Shown here: piece after piece, positions 1 through 7,890 of the stretch
Numbering within the stretch: position 1 is the first letter of the stretch
How the letters are laid out: every line of letters starts with the position of its first letter
Assembly: GCA_016711875.1 (NCBI GenBank)
Contig: JADJSD010000001.1
Coordinates: 1,116,001 to 1,180,000 of the forward strand
Direction: 5' to 3'
DNA: 64,000 nt
Origin: Betaproteobacteria bacterium
Lineage (GTDB): Bacteria > Pseudomonadota > Gammaproteobacteria > Burkholderiales > Usitatibacteraceae
The notes under the pieces: model-generated
What the model was told of the DNA's origin: nothing
The model's input: the letters and a program-made list of their open reading frames with translations, nothing else
Databases searched by the model: none
Position numbers and translations under genes: made by a program

Positions 1-1091
1 GGGTCGAACCTCCGCATCGCGAGGCCGCAGGCCACCATCAGCGACGGGGCGTCCATCGTGAGCTGGCGCGGCTTGATCTTGGAGGACAGCGCCATGTTGG
101 CGAAGGGATTGGCCACCAGGGTGTGGACCTGGGTGCGCTGCGAAACCATCTCCTCCAGCCCGTCGAGCATGGCGCACCCGCCGGTGAGCAGGATGTGGTC
201 GACCTTGTTGAACTGGGTGGAGGTGAAGAAGAACTGCAGGGCACGCTGGATTTCCAGCACGATCTTCTCGTTGAACGGCGCCAGGACGTCCGGCCCGTAG
301 TTCTCCGGAAGACTTCCGACCCGCTTGGCGGCCTCGGCTTCCTCGGGCGGCATGTCGAACGCCCGGGCGATCTCCTGGGAGAGCTGGTTGCCGCCGATCT
401 GCTGTTCCCGCGTGTAGACCGTCTGCCCGTTGTGCAGCACGCTCACGCGGGTGACCGTCGCGCCGATGTCCACGATCACCGTGACATCGCTTTCCCGGAC
501 CCCGGCATTGCCGCCACAGATGAGCTCGAAGGCGCACTGGGAGGCGTAGGACTCCACGTCCATCACGATCGTCTTCAGGCCGGCCGCCTCGGCCGCGGCG
601 ACGCGGTCCTCGATCTTCTCCTTGCGGGAGGCCGCTATCAGGACCTCGACCTCCTCCTCGCCGGAGGGGGCGGGACCGAGCACCTGGAAGTCGAGGTTCA
701 CCTCGTCCAGGGAAAAGGGGATGTACTGGTTGGCTTCGCTCTGGACCTGGACTTCCATGTCCTCCTCCCGCTGGTTGCCGGGCAGGATCACCTTCTTGGT
801 GATGACCGCGGCGGCAGGGAGGGCCATGGCGATGTTCTTGATCCGGGAGCCGAGGTTCTTGTGGGCGCGCTTGATGGCCTCGCCCGCCGCCTCGATGTTG
901 GCGATGTTGCCGTCCACCACGGTGTCCTTGGGCAGCGGCTCGATCGCGTAGCGCTCCACGCGATAGACGTTCCGCCCGGCTTCGGCGATTTCCACCATCT
1001 TCACGGAAGACGAGCTGATGTCGCAGCCAATGAGCGGCGGCGTCTTCGCCTTGAGGAAGTCGAATTGGGCGGCCAACTTTTCTTTAAGCAT
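1..1091 (-). CDS. pilM: Type IV pilus assembly protein PilM (3' end beyond window)
   Basis: PilM is the cytoplasmic actin-like protein that binds the N-terminus of PilN and links the PilNOP inner-membrane complex to the pilus motor. The visible 363 residues read from MLKEKLAAQFDFLK and carry the ATPase-fold signatures: IGCDISSSSVKMVE near residue 20 (phosphate 1), VDIGATVTRVS near 205 (phosphate 2) and ILLTGGCAMLDGLEE near 315 (adenosine motif). The reading frame is still open at base 1, so the last few residues and the stop codon are missing. It is divergent from the PBP1A gene, the usual arrangement for pilMNOPQ in beta- and gammaproteobacteria, so pilNOPQ are expected just outside the window. 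The ATG at 1091 is the only sensible start. Confidence 0.95.
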   Translation of the reverse strand, partial: MLKEKLAAQFDFLKAKTPPLIGCDISSSSVKMVEIAEAGRNVYRVERYAIEPLPKDTVVDGNIANIEAAGEAIKRAHKNLGSRIKNIAMALPAAAVITKKVILPGNQREEDMEVQVQSEANQYIPFSLDEVNLDFQVLGPAPSGEEEVEVLIAASRKEKIEDRVAAAEAAGLKTIVMDVESYASQCAFELICGGNAGVRESDVTVIVDIGATVTRVSVLHNGQTVYTREQQIGGNQLSQEIARAFDMPPEEAEAAKRVGSLPENYGPDVLAPFNEKIVLEIQRALQFFFTSTQFNKVDHILLTGGCAMLDGLEEMVSQRTQVHTLVANPFANMALSSKIKPRQLTMDAPSLMVACGLAMRRFD

Positions 1092-1130
1092 GGTGGAAAC
1101 TTAGCACCCACTACGAAGAATCTACTTTAG

Positions 1131-1159
1131 ATGCTAGCAACAAGTCCTAGGAGAGTAAA
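1131..1159 (-). promoter_or_regulatory. Candidate promoter of the pilM operon
   Basis: On the minus strand a TTTACT box (1154-1159) lies exactly 17 bases before TAGCAT (1131-1136). That is a plausible sigma-70 pair about 40 bases ahead of the pilM start. This is pattern matching only. Confidence 0.35.
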
Positions 1160-1196
1160 GCCTTTTTTGGGGAGCCGCTCTGAACCCTGCCTTGTC

Positions 1197-1202
1197 TATA
1201 AT
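1197..1202 (+). promoter_or_regulatory. -10 box of the PBP1A promoter
   Basis: A perfect TATAAT occurs here. No good -35 is visible at 16-18 bases, but a TG lies four bases upstream. Transcription from it would start near 1209. That rules against the upstream in-frame ATG at 1205 and favours the ATG at 1265 for the PBP1A gene. Confidence 0.5.
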
Positions 1203-1264
1203 GTGTGCAGAGCATCCAGGACACGGTCTGGATCCTCCTGTTCGCCCTCCTCCGCGCCAAGCCC

Positions 1265-3593
1265 ATGACCTCCCGCTGGTGGTTCTACCCCGTGCTGATT
1301 CTCGTTTCGCTGGCCATCGTGGTGGCCGGCGTGGGGGCGCTCACGGTGGTGCTCCTGTGGCCCAGCCTCCCGTCGCTCGAGGCGCTGACCGACTACCGGC
1401 CGAAGATCCCCCTTCGGGTCTACAGCGCCGAGGGCGAACTGATCGGCGAGTTCGGGGAGGAAAAGCGGGCGGTCGTCCGCATCAAGGACGTGCCTGAAGT
1501 GATGAAGCAGGCGATCCTCGCGGCCGAGGACGACCGGTTCTACCAGCATGGGGGCGTCGATTTCGCCGGGGTGGCCCGTGCGGCCCTCGCAAACGTGCAG
1601 GGCCGGCGGGAGGGAGCGAGCACCATCACGATGCAGGTGGCCCGCACCTTCTTCCTCACCCGGGAAAAGACGATCGCCCGGAAGCTCTCCGAGGTCCTCC
1701 TCGCCTTCAAGATCGAGGCCTCCCTCACCAAGGACCAGATTCTCGAGCTCTACCTCAACCAGATCTTCCTCGGGAGCCGGTCGTACGGATTCGCTTCCGC
1801 CGCGAACGTCTACTTCGGCAAGAACCTCTCCGAGGTCAGCCCGGCCGAGGCCGCCATGCTGGCGGGGCTGCCCCAGGCCCCGTCCCGGCAGAATCCCTTC
1901 GTGAACCCGAAGCGGGCGCAGCAGCGCCAGCACTATGTCCTTCGCCGCATGAACGACTTGGGCTGGCTCGCCCCGGAGGCCTACAAGAAAGCCCTGGCGG
2001 AGCCCTTGCGGCTCAACGTGGACCAGCGCGAGACATTCGCGTTCCGGGCCGACTATGTGGCCGAAATGGCCCGGGCCGCCGTGTTCGAGCAGTACGGCGA
2101 ACCGGCCTACGTCAGTGGAATCCGGGTCTACACGACCGTCCGGCGCAAGGACCAGGAAGCGGCCAATGCCGGATTGCGCCAAGGTGTCCTGGAGTACGAC
2201 CGCCGGCATGGTTACCGGGGACCCGAGGGCTTCGTGGACCTTCCGGCAGCGCCCGGACCGGAGTTCGACGAAGCCGTCGAGGACGCCTTGGCCGAGCGCG
2301 AGACATTGGGTGAGCTCGTCCCTGCGGTAGTCACGGCGGCCTCCGCCAAGGAAGTCACGGCGGTGATGCGCCGGGGTGATCCGGTGAAGATTTCGGGCGA
2401 GGGCCTCCAAGTTCGCCGCCCGTGCGCTGGCTGACCGGGTGAACCCGGACAAGGCCATCCGGCGGGGCGCGATCGTCCGCCTGCAGGCGGCCGACAAGGG
2501 CACCTGGGCGATCGCGCAGCTTCCCAAGGTCGAGGCGGCGTTGGTTGCCCTGGACCCCGCCAACGGCGCAATGCTCGCGGTGGCGGGCGGATTCGACTTC
2601 GCGGCCAACAAGTTCAACCACGTGACCCAGGCCTGGCGCCAGCCCGGTTCGAGTTTCAAGCCCTTCATCTATTCCGCGGCGCTGGAAAAGGGGTTCACCC
2701 CGGCGACCGTCCTGAACGACGCGCCCTTCGTGATCGACGCCGCCAAGACCGGCGGCCAGCTGTGGGAGCCCAAGAACTACGACGGCAAGTACGAAGGTCC
2801 GATGCGGCTTCGCATGGCGCTCGCCAAGTCGAAGAACATGGTTTCGATCCGGCTGTTGCAGGCGATCGGGCCCGGCTACGCCCAGGACTACATCCAGAAG
2901 TTCGGTTTCGAGCCCAAGCTGCACCCGGCCTATCTCACGATGGCGCTCGGCGCCGGCTCGGCCACGCCGCTGCAGATGGCGGGCGCCTATGCGACGTTCG
3001 CGAACGGGGGCTACCGCGTGAAGCCATGGTTCGTCACGAAGATCGTCGACAACCGCGGCGAGCTGCTCTACGAGGCGAAACCGGAGGTGGCCGGCACGGA
3101 TGCCGAGCGTGTCCTCGACCCGCGCAATGCCTTCCTCATGACCAGCATGATGAAGGACGTCGTGCGCGCCGGTACGGCAACTCGCGCGATGTCGCTCGGC
3201 CGTGGCGACCTGGCGGGCAAGACCGGTACGACCAACGACCACATCGACGCCTGGTTCGCGGGTTTCAACCCGAAGTTGGTCGCGGTGGCCTGGATCGGCT
3301 TCGATACGCCCGCGCCGCTCGGCGCCAACGAGACCGGGGGGCTGGCGGCCCTGCCGATGTGGATGACCTACGCCGGCCGCGTGCTCAAGGGCGTTGGGGA
3401 GCAGGAGGTCGAGACGCCCTCGGGCGTGGCCGTTGCGAGCATCAATCCGGTCACCGGCCTGCGCGAGGCGGACGGCCGCAGCAAGACCATCGAGTACTTC
3501 TACCAGGAGTCGTTGCCCGGAAGCGGCGAGGAAGGCGCGGGCGCCCGCGACGCCGCCAAGCCGCCGGAAGAAGTGCGCAACCAGATCTTCTAG
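1265..3593 (+). pseudogene. mrcA: Penicillin-binding protein 1A, frameshifted as read
   Basis: PBP1A is a bifunctional class A peptidoglycan synthase. The N-terminus has one membrane segment (about residues 5-27). The glycosyltransferase domain follows, with EDDRFYQHGG and the STITMQVAR and LELYLNQIFLG motifs. The transpeptidase domain has SFKP (catalytic Ser), SKN and AGKTGTT. As read the gene is broken: the first frame ends at a TGA at 2432-2434, and the rest of the protein continues in the next frame. Removing one base in the CTCC at about 2404-2408 restores continuous sequence (GLKFAARALADRVNPD) and a 775-residue protein, a normal PBP1A length. An internal ATG at 2439 could start only a transpeptidase fragment. 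PBP1A is important in most relatives and both halves look well conserved, so I suspect a sequencing indel. The gene is divergent from pilM, as usual. An extra 20 codons from 1205 are possible but unlikely. Confidence 0.85.
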
Positions 3594-3610
3594 GCCGGCC
3601 GGGAGACCCA

Positions 3611-4216
3611 GTGGGCAAGAATCGATCTCGGCGCGACGACAACCTGCGCCGGCACATCGCCTACCTCGCCGCAAGGCTGATGGCCGAGGAGGGCGTGGCC
3701 GACTATGGCACGGCGAAGCTGAAGGCCGCGCGCCAGGCCGGCCTCCTCGATGCGGCCCTCCTGCCCGACAACCGCGAAATCGAATCGGCCCTGCGCGAGT
3801 TCCAGGACCTCTACCAGAGCGACCAGCAGCCCTTGGAATTGCGGCGCCTTCGCGAAGTTGCGGTGAAGGTGATGCGCGACTTCGCCGAATTCCGCCCGGC
3901 GCTGGTGGGTGCGGTGCTCAACGGCACCGCCAACCAGTTTTCCGAGGTGACCCTGCAGCTGTTCACGGACGATCCCAAGGCGCTCACTCTCTTCCTGCTC
4001 AACCGGCGCTACCGGTTCGAGAGCGACGAAAGGCGCGTGCGAATCGGCGATGCCTGGGCCGACCTGCCGGTGGTTTGCCTGGAGGTCGACCGGGTCCCGG
4101 TGAGGCTGACGGTCTATTCGCGTGATGACGAACGCCAGGTGCCGCGCCAGCGGAGCGAAGCCGAGGGCCCTGCGCGCGCGCGCCTGGAGGAAGTCGAGGC
4201 GCTGCTCGACGCCTAG
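3611..4216 (+). CDS. Conserved protein of unknown function, about 201 aa
   Basis: The start is a GTG preceded at a good distance by GGGAG (3601-3605), 17 bases after the PBP1A stop, so the gene is probably co-transcribed with it. The protein is charged and soluble, with no signal peptide or membrane segment. The N-terminal half looks helical (RRHIAYLAARLMAEEG), and the region around residues 65-130 is more globular. It resembles small unnamed proteins found beside hemB or ponA in betaproteobacteria. I do not recognise a catalytic motif and assign no function. Its TAG stop overlaps the hemB stop on the other strand. Confidence 0.75.
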   Translation: MGKNRSRRDDNLRRHIAYLAARLMAEEGVADYGTAKLKAARQAGLLDAALLPDNREIESALREFQDLYQSDQQPLELRRLREVAVKVMRDFAEFRPALVGAVLNGTANQFSEVTLQLFTDDPKALTLFLLNRRYRFESDERRVRIGDAWADLPVVCLEVDRVPVRLTVYSRDDERQVPRQRSEAEGPARARLEEVEALLDA

Positions 4217-5220
4217 CGGTTGGCGAGCGCGCCGGCCGCGTCGAGGGCGAAATACGTGAGGATGGCGTCCGCGCCGGCGCGCTTGAAGGCGACGAGCGAC
4301 TCCATCATGCACGCCGGGCCGTCTATCCAGCCCTGGGCCGCCGCAGCCTGGAGCATCGCGTACTCGCCGCTCACCTGGTAGACCGCCGTCGGAACGCCGA
4401 AGGTGTCCTTCACGCGTCGCACGATGTCGAGATACGGCATGCCCGGCTTCACCATCACCATGTCGGCGCCTTCCGCCAGGTCGAGAGCGATTTCCTGCAG
4501 CGCCTCGTCGGTGTTGGCCGGATCCATCTGGTAGGTCTTCTTGTCGCTCTTGCCCAGGTTGGCGCCGGAGCCTACGGCGTCGCGAAACGGTCCGTAGAAC
4601 GACGAGGCATATTTGGCCGAGTAGGCCATGATCCGGGCATGGATGAAGCGTTGCCCGTCGAGCGCGGTGCGGATGGCCCCGATGCGCCCGTCCATCATGT
4701 CCGAGGGCGCAACCATGTCGACGCCGGCGCCAGCATGTGTGAGCGCCTGCTTGCAAAGCACGTCGATGGTTTCGTCGTTGAGGACGTATCCCGCTTCGTC
4801 GATGAGCCCGTCCTGCCCGTGGCTCGTGTAGGGGTCGAGAGCAATATCCGTCATGACCCCGAGTTCCGGGAATCGCCGCTTGAGCTCGCGCACGCACCGG
4901 GGCACGAGGCCCTCGGGATTGAACGCCTCCTCGGCGAGCGGCGTCTTGAGAGAGGGCTCGATGACCGGGAAGAGGGCGATCATCGGCACCCCCAAGGTGA
5001 GCGCTTGCTCAGCAACGGGGAGGAGTTCGTCGATCGTTCGCCGGAACACGCCGGGCATCGACGTCACCGCCTGCACCTGCTTCACGCCATCCAGCACGAA
5101 CACCGGGAAAATGAGGTCGTCAGGCGACAGGCGGTTCTCCCGCATGAGGCGGCGGGAAAAGTCGTCGTGGCGCATCCTTCGGGGGCGCCGCGTGGGGTAA
5201 CTGCCGAGGGGAATTGTCAT
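4213..5220 (-). CDS. hemB: Delta-aminolevulinic acid dehydratase (porphobilinogen synthase)
   Basis: HemB condenses two 5-aminolevulinate molecules to porphobilinogen in the cytoplasm, the second common step of tetrapyrrole synthesis. The protein is 335 residues, normal for the family. The Schiff-base lysine lies in MVKPGMPYLD and the second active-site lysine in SAKYASSFYGPF. The metal-site region reads ALDPYTSHGQDG, with Asp where zinc enzymes have three Cys. By family knowledge this indicates a magnesium/potassium-type enzyme like that of Pseudomonas. I chose the ATG at 5220 (MTIPLGSYPTRRPRR), which aligns with the family start. An in-frame ATG at 5259 would add 13 residues and lies too close to the likely promoter. 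The gene converges on the preceding unknown gene, and the two stops share the palindrome CTAG at 4213-4216. Confidence 0.96.
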   Translation of the reverse strand: MTIPLGSYPTRRPRRMRHDDFSRRLMRENRLSPDDLIFPVFVLDGVKQVQAVTSMPGVFRRTIDELLPVAEQALTLGVPMIALFPVIEPSLKTPLAEEAFNPEGLVPRCVRELKRRFPELGVMTDIALDPYTSHGQDGLIDEAGYVLNDETIDVLCKQALTHAGAGVDMVAPSDMMDGRIGAIRTALDGQRFIHARIMAYSAKYASSFYGPFRDAVGSGANLGKSDKKTYQMDPANTDEALQEIALDLAEGADMVMVKPGMPYLDIVRRVKDTFGVPTAVYQVSGEYAMLQAAAAQGWIDGPACMMESLVAFKRAGADAILTYFALDAAGALANR

Positions 5221-5249
5221 TGCGATTGCCGGTGGCCAAGGGCGCGGGA

Positions 5250-5276
5250 ACTTTAGCACGGCGTTTGCGCTCTCAA
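5250..5276 (-). promoter_or_regulatory. Candidate hemB promoter
   Basis: On the minus strand TTGAGA (5271-5276) is followed after 15 bases by TGC-TAAAGT, where TAAAGT at 5250-5255 is an extended -10. The predicted transcript would have a leader of about 20-25 bases. The small RNA reads outward in the opposite direction from the same region. Confidence 0.4.
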
Positions 5277-5277
5277 T

Positions 5278-5347
5278 CTGCGAAGGATCACTCCTTCCCC
5301 GCTTCTCCTCCCTGAGCGGGTGCCTTAATTCCCATTAAGGCTTTTTT
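5278..5347 (+). ncRNA. Probable small RNA with three hairpins and C-rich anti-SD loop
   Basis: Between hemB and engB the plus strand holds three consecutive perfect hairpins. They are GAAGGA/TCCTTC (5282-5287 with 5292-5297), CCCGCT/AGCGGG (5298-5303 with 5315-5320) and GCCTTAAT/ATTAAGGC (5322-5329 with 5334-5341). The last is followed at once by six T, a rho-independent terminator. The loop of the second hairpin carries CTCCTCCC, complementary to a Shine-Dalgarno sequence. The layout matches what I recall of the betaproteobacterial toxic small RNA / hemB-motif families, but I could not search Rfam. The 5' end is approximate. No convincing plus-strand promoter is visible. Confidence 0.65.
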
Positions 5348-5985
5348 GCCCCGGCTACTTCCCCTTCAGCCGGGGCTTTTGTTTTTTGCGGCTCCGCTTC
5401 GCCGAACCAGCCGGCAATGCGGGCGGTCGCTTCCGCGATTCCCGTGCGCTTCATGCTGGAGAACAGCTGGACGGTGGCTCCGGGATACAGGCCGGCGAGG
5501 TCCTTGCGGGCGGCGGCGAGCGTTCGGTGCGCCGCCTGGGCGGAGAGCTTGTCCGATTTCGTGAGCAGGACATGCAGGTCCCGGCCTGCGGGCCTGAGCC
5601 AGTCGAGCAGGCGACGGTCGAGCGGCGTGAGCGGATGGCGGGAATCCATGACGATCACCACGCCCGCCAGGGCGCCGCGCCCGCGGACGTAGTCCCCGAC
5701 GAGGGTGTTCCAGTGCTCGCGCACCGCGAGGGGCACGCCGGCATAGCCATACCCGGGCAGGTCGACGAGGAACCCGTCGTCGTCGACCGCGAAGAAGTTG
5801 ATGAGCTGCGTGCGTCCGGGCGTCTTGCTGACGTAGGCGAGACGCCGCCGGCCGGCGAGCGTATTGATGGCGCTCGACTTGCCGGCATTCGAGCGGCCGA
5901 TGAAGGCCACTTCGGGCTCGGCATCGGGAGGCAGCAGTTTCGGGTCGTGGACCGAAATGATGAAGCGTGCGTTTTCGAGGCGCAT
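5335..5985 (-). CDS. engB: Ribosome biogenesis GTP-binding protein EngB (YihA/YsxC)
   Basis: EngB is an essential TRAFAC-class GTPase that acts in assembly of the large ribosomal subunit. The 216-residue protein shows G1 GRSNAGKSS (near residue 31), G2 with the conserved TPGRTQ, G3 DLPGYGYA (near 75) and G4 TKSD (near 145). The family domain ends near IAGWF. The last roughly 20 residues form a hydrophilic Lys/Ala/Glu tail that is not part of the fold. The DNA encoding this tail contains two plus-strand terminator hairpins, so it may have been shaped by RNA structure. The start is the ATG at 5985. The gene lies upstream of hemB on the same strand and is divergent from cytochrome c4. Confidence 0.95.
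   Translation of the reverse strand: MRLENARFIISVHDPKLLPPDAEPEVAFIGRSNAGKSSAINTLAGRRRLAYVSKTPGRTQLINFFAVDDDGFLVDLPGYGYAGVPLAVREHWNTLVGDYVRGRGALAGVVIVMDSRHPLTPLDRRLLDWLRPAGRDLHVLLTKSDKLSAQAAHRTLAAARKDLAGLYPGATVQLFSSMKRTGIAEATARIAGWFGEAEPQKTKAPAEGEVAGAKKP
5348..5387 (+). terminator. Second plus-strand terminator, inside the engB 3' coding end
   Basis: A 9-bp perfect stem, GCCCCGGCT (5348-5356) with AGCCGGGGC (5368-5376), is followed by TTTTG and six T. It points in the same direction as the small RNA and backs up its terminator. It also encodes part of the EngB C-terminal tail on the other strand. Confidence 0.7.
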
Positions 5986-6104
5986 CGCGTCAGGACCGGG
6001 AAATCCACGCCGATCGTACGGGCGGGGGGGCGGCGCGGGGGCTCGCTACGGTAAAATCGTGGGGTTTGGGCAAGGTGTCCCTAATTTTCAGCCAAGGATC
6101 GGCA

Positions 6105-6725
6105 ATGCGTCTTCTGACCGGTGGGTGGGTGCTTTCGGCGATAGTCTACGCAACCGCGGCGTCTGCTGCCGCTCCGGCGCCCGCGCCGAAGGCGGATCCC
6201 GAAAAGGGAAAGCAGACGGCAGCGGCCATTTGTGCCGCGTGCCACGGCCCGGACGGCAACAGCCCCGCGGCGACCAACCCGCATCTTGCCGGCCAGCACG
6301 CCGAATACATCGCCGCTCAGCTCGCCGCGTTCAAGTCCGGCGCTCGCCCGAACCCGATCATGGCCGGCATGTCCGCCGCGCTCACGCCGGACGACATGCG
6401 CAACGTCGCCGCCTACTTCTCGCAGCAGACGCCCAAGGGCGGCGCCGCGAAGGACAAGGCGCTCGCGGAGCGTGGCCAGCTCATCTGGCGTGCCGGACTC
6501 AAGCAGGGCAATGTGCCGGCATGCTCCGGTTGCCATGGCGCAGCGGGGGCGGGCATTCCGGCCCAATACCCGAGACTGGCCGGGCAGTATCCGGAGTTGA
6601 CGCTCGCCTGGCTGAAGGCCTACCAGAGCGGCGCCCGTGCCCATGGCGTGATGGGGCCGATCGCCGCGCGCCTGGGCGAGGCCGACATGAAGGCGCTCGC
6701 CGAGTACATCGCCGGCCTGCGTTAG
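6105..6725 (+). CDS. Cytochrome c4, periplasmic dihaem
   Basis: This 206-residue protein has a signal peptide ending around ASAAA (residues 1-21) and two class I cytochrome c domains, each with a CXXCH haem site: CAACH near residue 44 and CSGCH near 142. The second half of each domain carries the Met ligand region (MAGMSAAL, and HGVMGPIA). Cytochrome c4 passes electrons in the periplasm from the bc1 complex to terminal oxidases. It is divergent from engB, the common betaproteobacterial arrangement. A TAAAAT box at 6052-6057 is a likely -10. The start is the ATG at 6105. Its TAG stop overlaps the TAA stop of the convergent diguanylate cyclase. Confidence 0.93.
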   Translation: MRLLTGGWVLSAIVYATAASAAAPAPAPKADPEKGKQTAAAICAACHGPDGNSPAATNPHLAGQHAEYIAAQLAAFKSGARPNPIMAGMSAALTPDDMRNVAAYFSQQTPKGGAAKDKALAERGQLIWRAGLKQGNVPACSGCHGAAGAGIPAQYPRLAGQYPELTLAWLKAYQSGARAHGVMGPIAARLGEADMKALAEYIAGLR

Positions 6726-7888
6726 CTCGCGGCGCTTCGCATCCCGGCTGCCGGGATGCGACCGCCAGCTTCCGACTCCCGATAGCAGTTTCGCCCGTCC
6801 GCCTTGGCGCGATAGAGCGCCATGTCCGCGGCGTGCGTGAGTTCGTCCGGCGTGATCCCGTTCGCGGGATGGAATGCGCCGCCGACGCTCACGCCGATGA
6901 CGGCGGTGCCGCGCGACAACGCATAGGGTTGCGCGATCGACTCGAGCAGCTTTGCGGCCACCGCCCGGGCGCCGTCCGCGCCCGTCGCCGGCAGGATCGC
7001 GAGGAATTCGTCGCCGCCCAGGCGGCCGACGGTATCGGAGGCCCGCATGCAATCGCGGGCGCGCAGGCCGACCTGCGCGAGGAGCGCATCACCTGCGGCG
7101 TGCCCGAGCGAATCGTTCACGGCCTTGAACCCGTCGAGGTCGAACAGCAGGACCGCGAGCGGCTCTGCCTGGCGAGTGGCGAGCTGTGCCGCCTGCTCGA
7201 GGCGATCGTCGAGAAGGCTGCGATTCGGCAGCCCGGTCAGCCGGTCGAAATGCGCGAGTTGCTCGATGCGTGCCCGGTCGGCTCGTGCGCGCCGCTGCGA
7301 CTGGACGAATGCGACGACGAGACCGACGAGGACCGCGATCGTGCCGGCGAGCAGCCATTTCACGGTGCCGCGCCTGGCTTCCGCCAGCCGGATCTGCGTG
7401 AGCGTGCGCGCTTGGATCTCACCTGTCACCACGGCCATGGCCCGACGCACGGCGGCCAGCGATTCACCCTCGGAGGCCGGAGCAAAGGGTCCGGACGAGG
7501 CCGGCGCCAGGCTGGCGAGCGTCGCGGCATCGAGGAAGTCCCTGGCCGGGCCCTCGACGGCGGCGATCGCCTGCGCGAAGCGCGGTTGCTCGGCGGCCTT
7601 CGCGCGCAGGTAGTCCAGGTCGGCCTCGATGCCGACTCGCTCGCGCGCGAGATCCTGCGCGAACGTCGCCTGGCCCCGTCCGCCCCGGGCTGCGTGCGCG
7701 ATGGCGAGTCGCTGCAGTGCGTCCTTGAGCGACTCGAGCCCGTCCTTCACCCCCTGCACCGCGATCATCTCGCGGGAGAGCTCGGACTCCTTCTCGACAT
7801 CGCTGAACAGGAGCGCGGCGAGCACCGCGATCACGATCGCGACGGTCGCGAGTCCCGCGCCTGCGATCCGGCCTGCCGAATGCGACAA
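6722..7888 (-). CDS. Membrane-bound diguanylate cyclase (GGDEF)
   Basis: This protein makes cyclic di-GMP from two GTP. The N-terminal membrane segment (about residues 12-28) and a second one (around 187-205) bracket a periplasmic helical region of about 150 residues that resembles a CHASE3-type sensor. A GGDEF domain of about 165 residues follows, with intact RLGGDEF and an RxxD inhibition site (RASD) five residues upstream. The signature FDRLTGLPNRSLL opens the domain. No ATG precedes the first membrane segment. I chose the TTG at 7888, three bases beyond the hemL stop, but this start is uncertain. The gene appears to be translationally downstream of hemL. Its target process is not shown by the context. 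Confidence 0.85.
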   Translation of the reverse strand: MSHSAGRIAGAGLATVAIVIAVLAALLFSDVEKESELSREMIAVQGVKDGLESLKDALQRLAIAHAARGGRGQATFAQDLARERVGIEADLDYLRAKAAEQPRFAQAIAAVEGPARDFLDAATLASLAPASSGPFAPASEGESLAAVRRAMAVVTGEIQARTLTQIRLAEARRGTVKWLLAGTIAVLVGLVVAFVQSQRRARADRARIEQLAHFDRLTGLPNRSLLDDRLEQAAQLATRQAEPLAVLLFDLDGFKAVNDSLGHAAGDALLAQVGLRARDCMRASDTVGRLGGDEFLAILPATGADGARAVAAKLLESIAQPYALSRGTAVIGVSVGGAFHPANGITPDELTHAADMALYRAKADGRNCYRESEAGGRIPAAGMRSAAS

Positions 7889-7890
7889 CG

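Noticed and set aside
1205..1264. PBP1A start at 1205
   Set aside because: It lies at or before the predicted transcription start from the TATAAT at 1197-1202 and adds residues with no family match.
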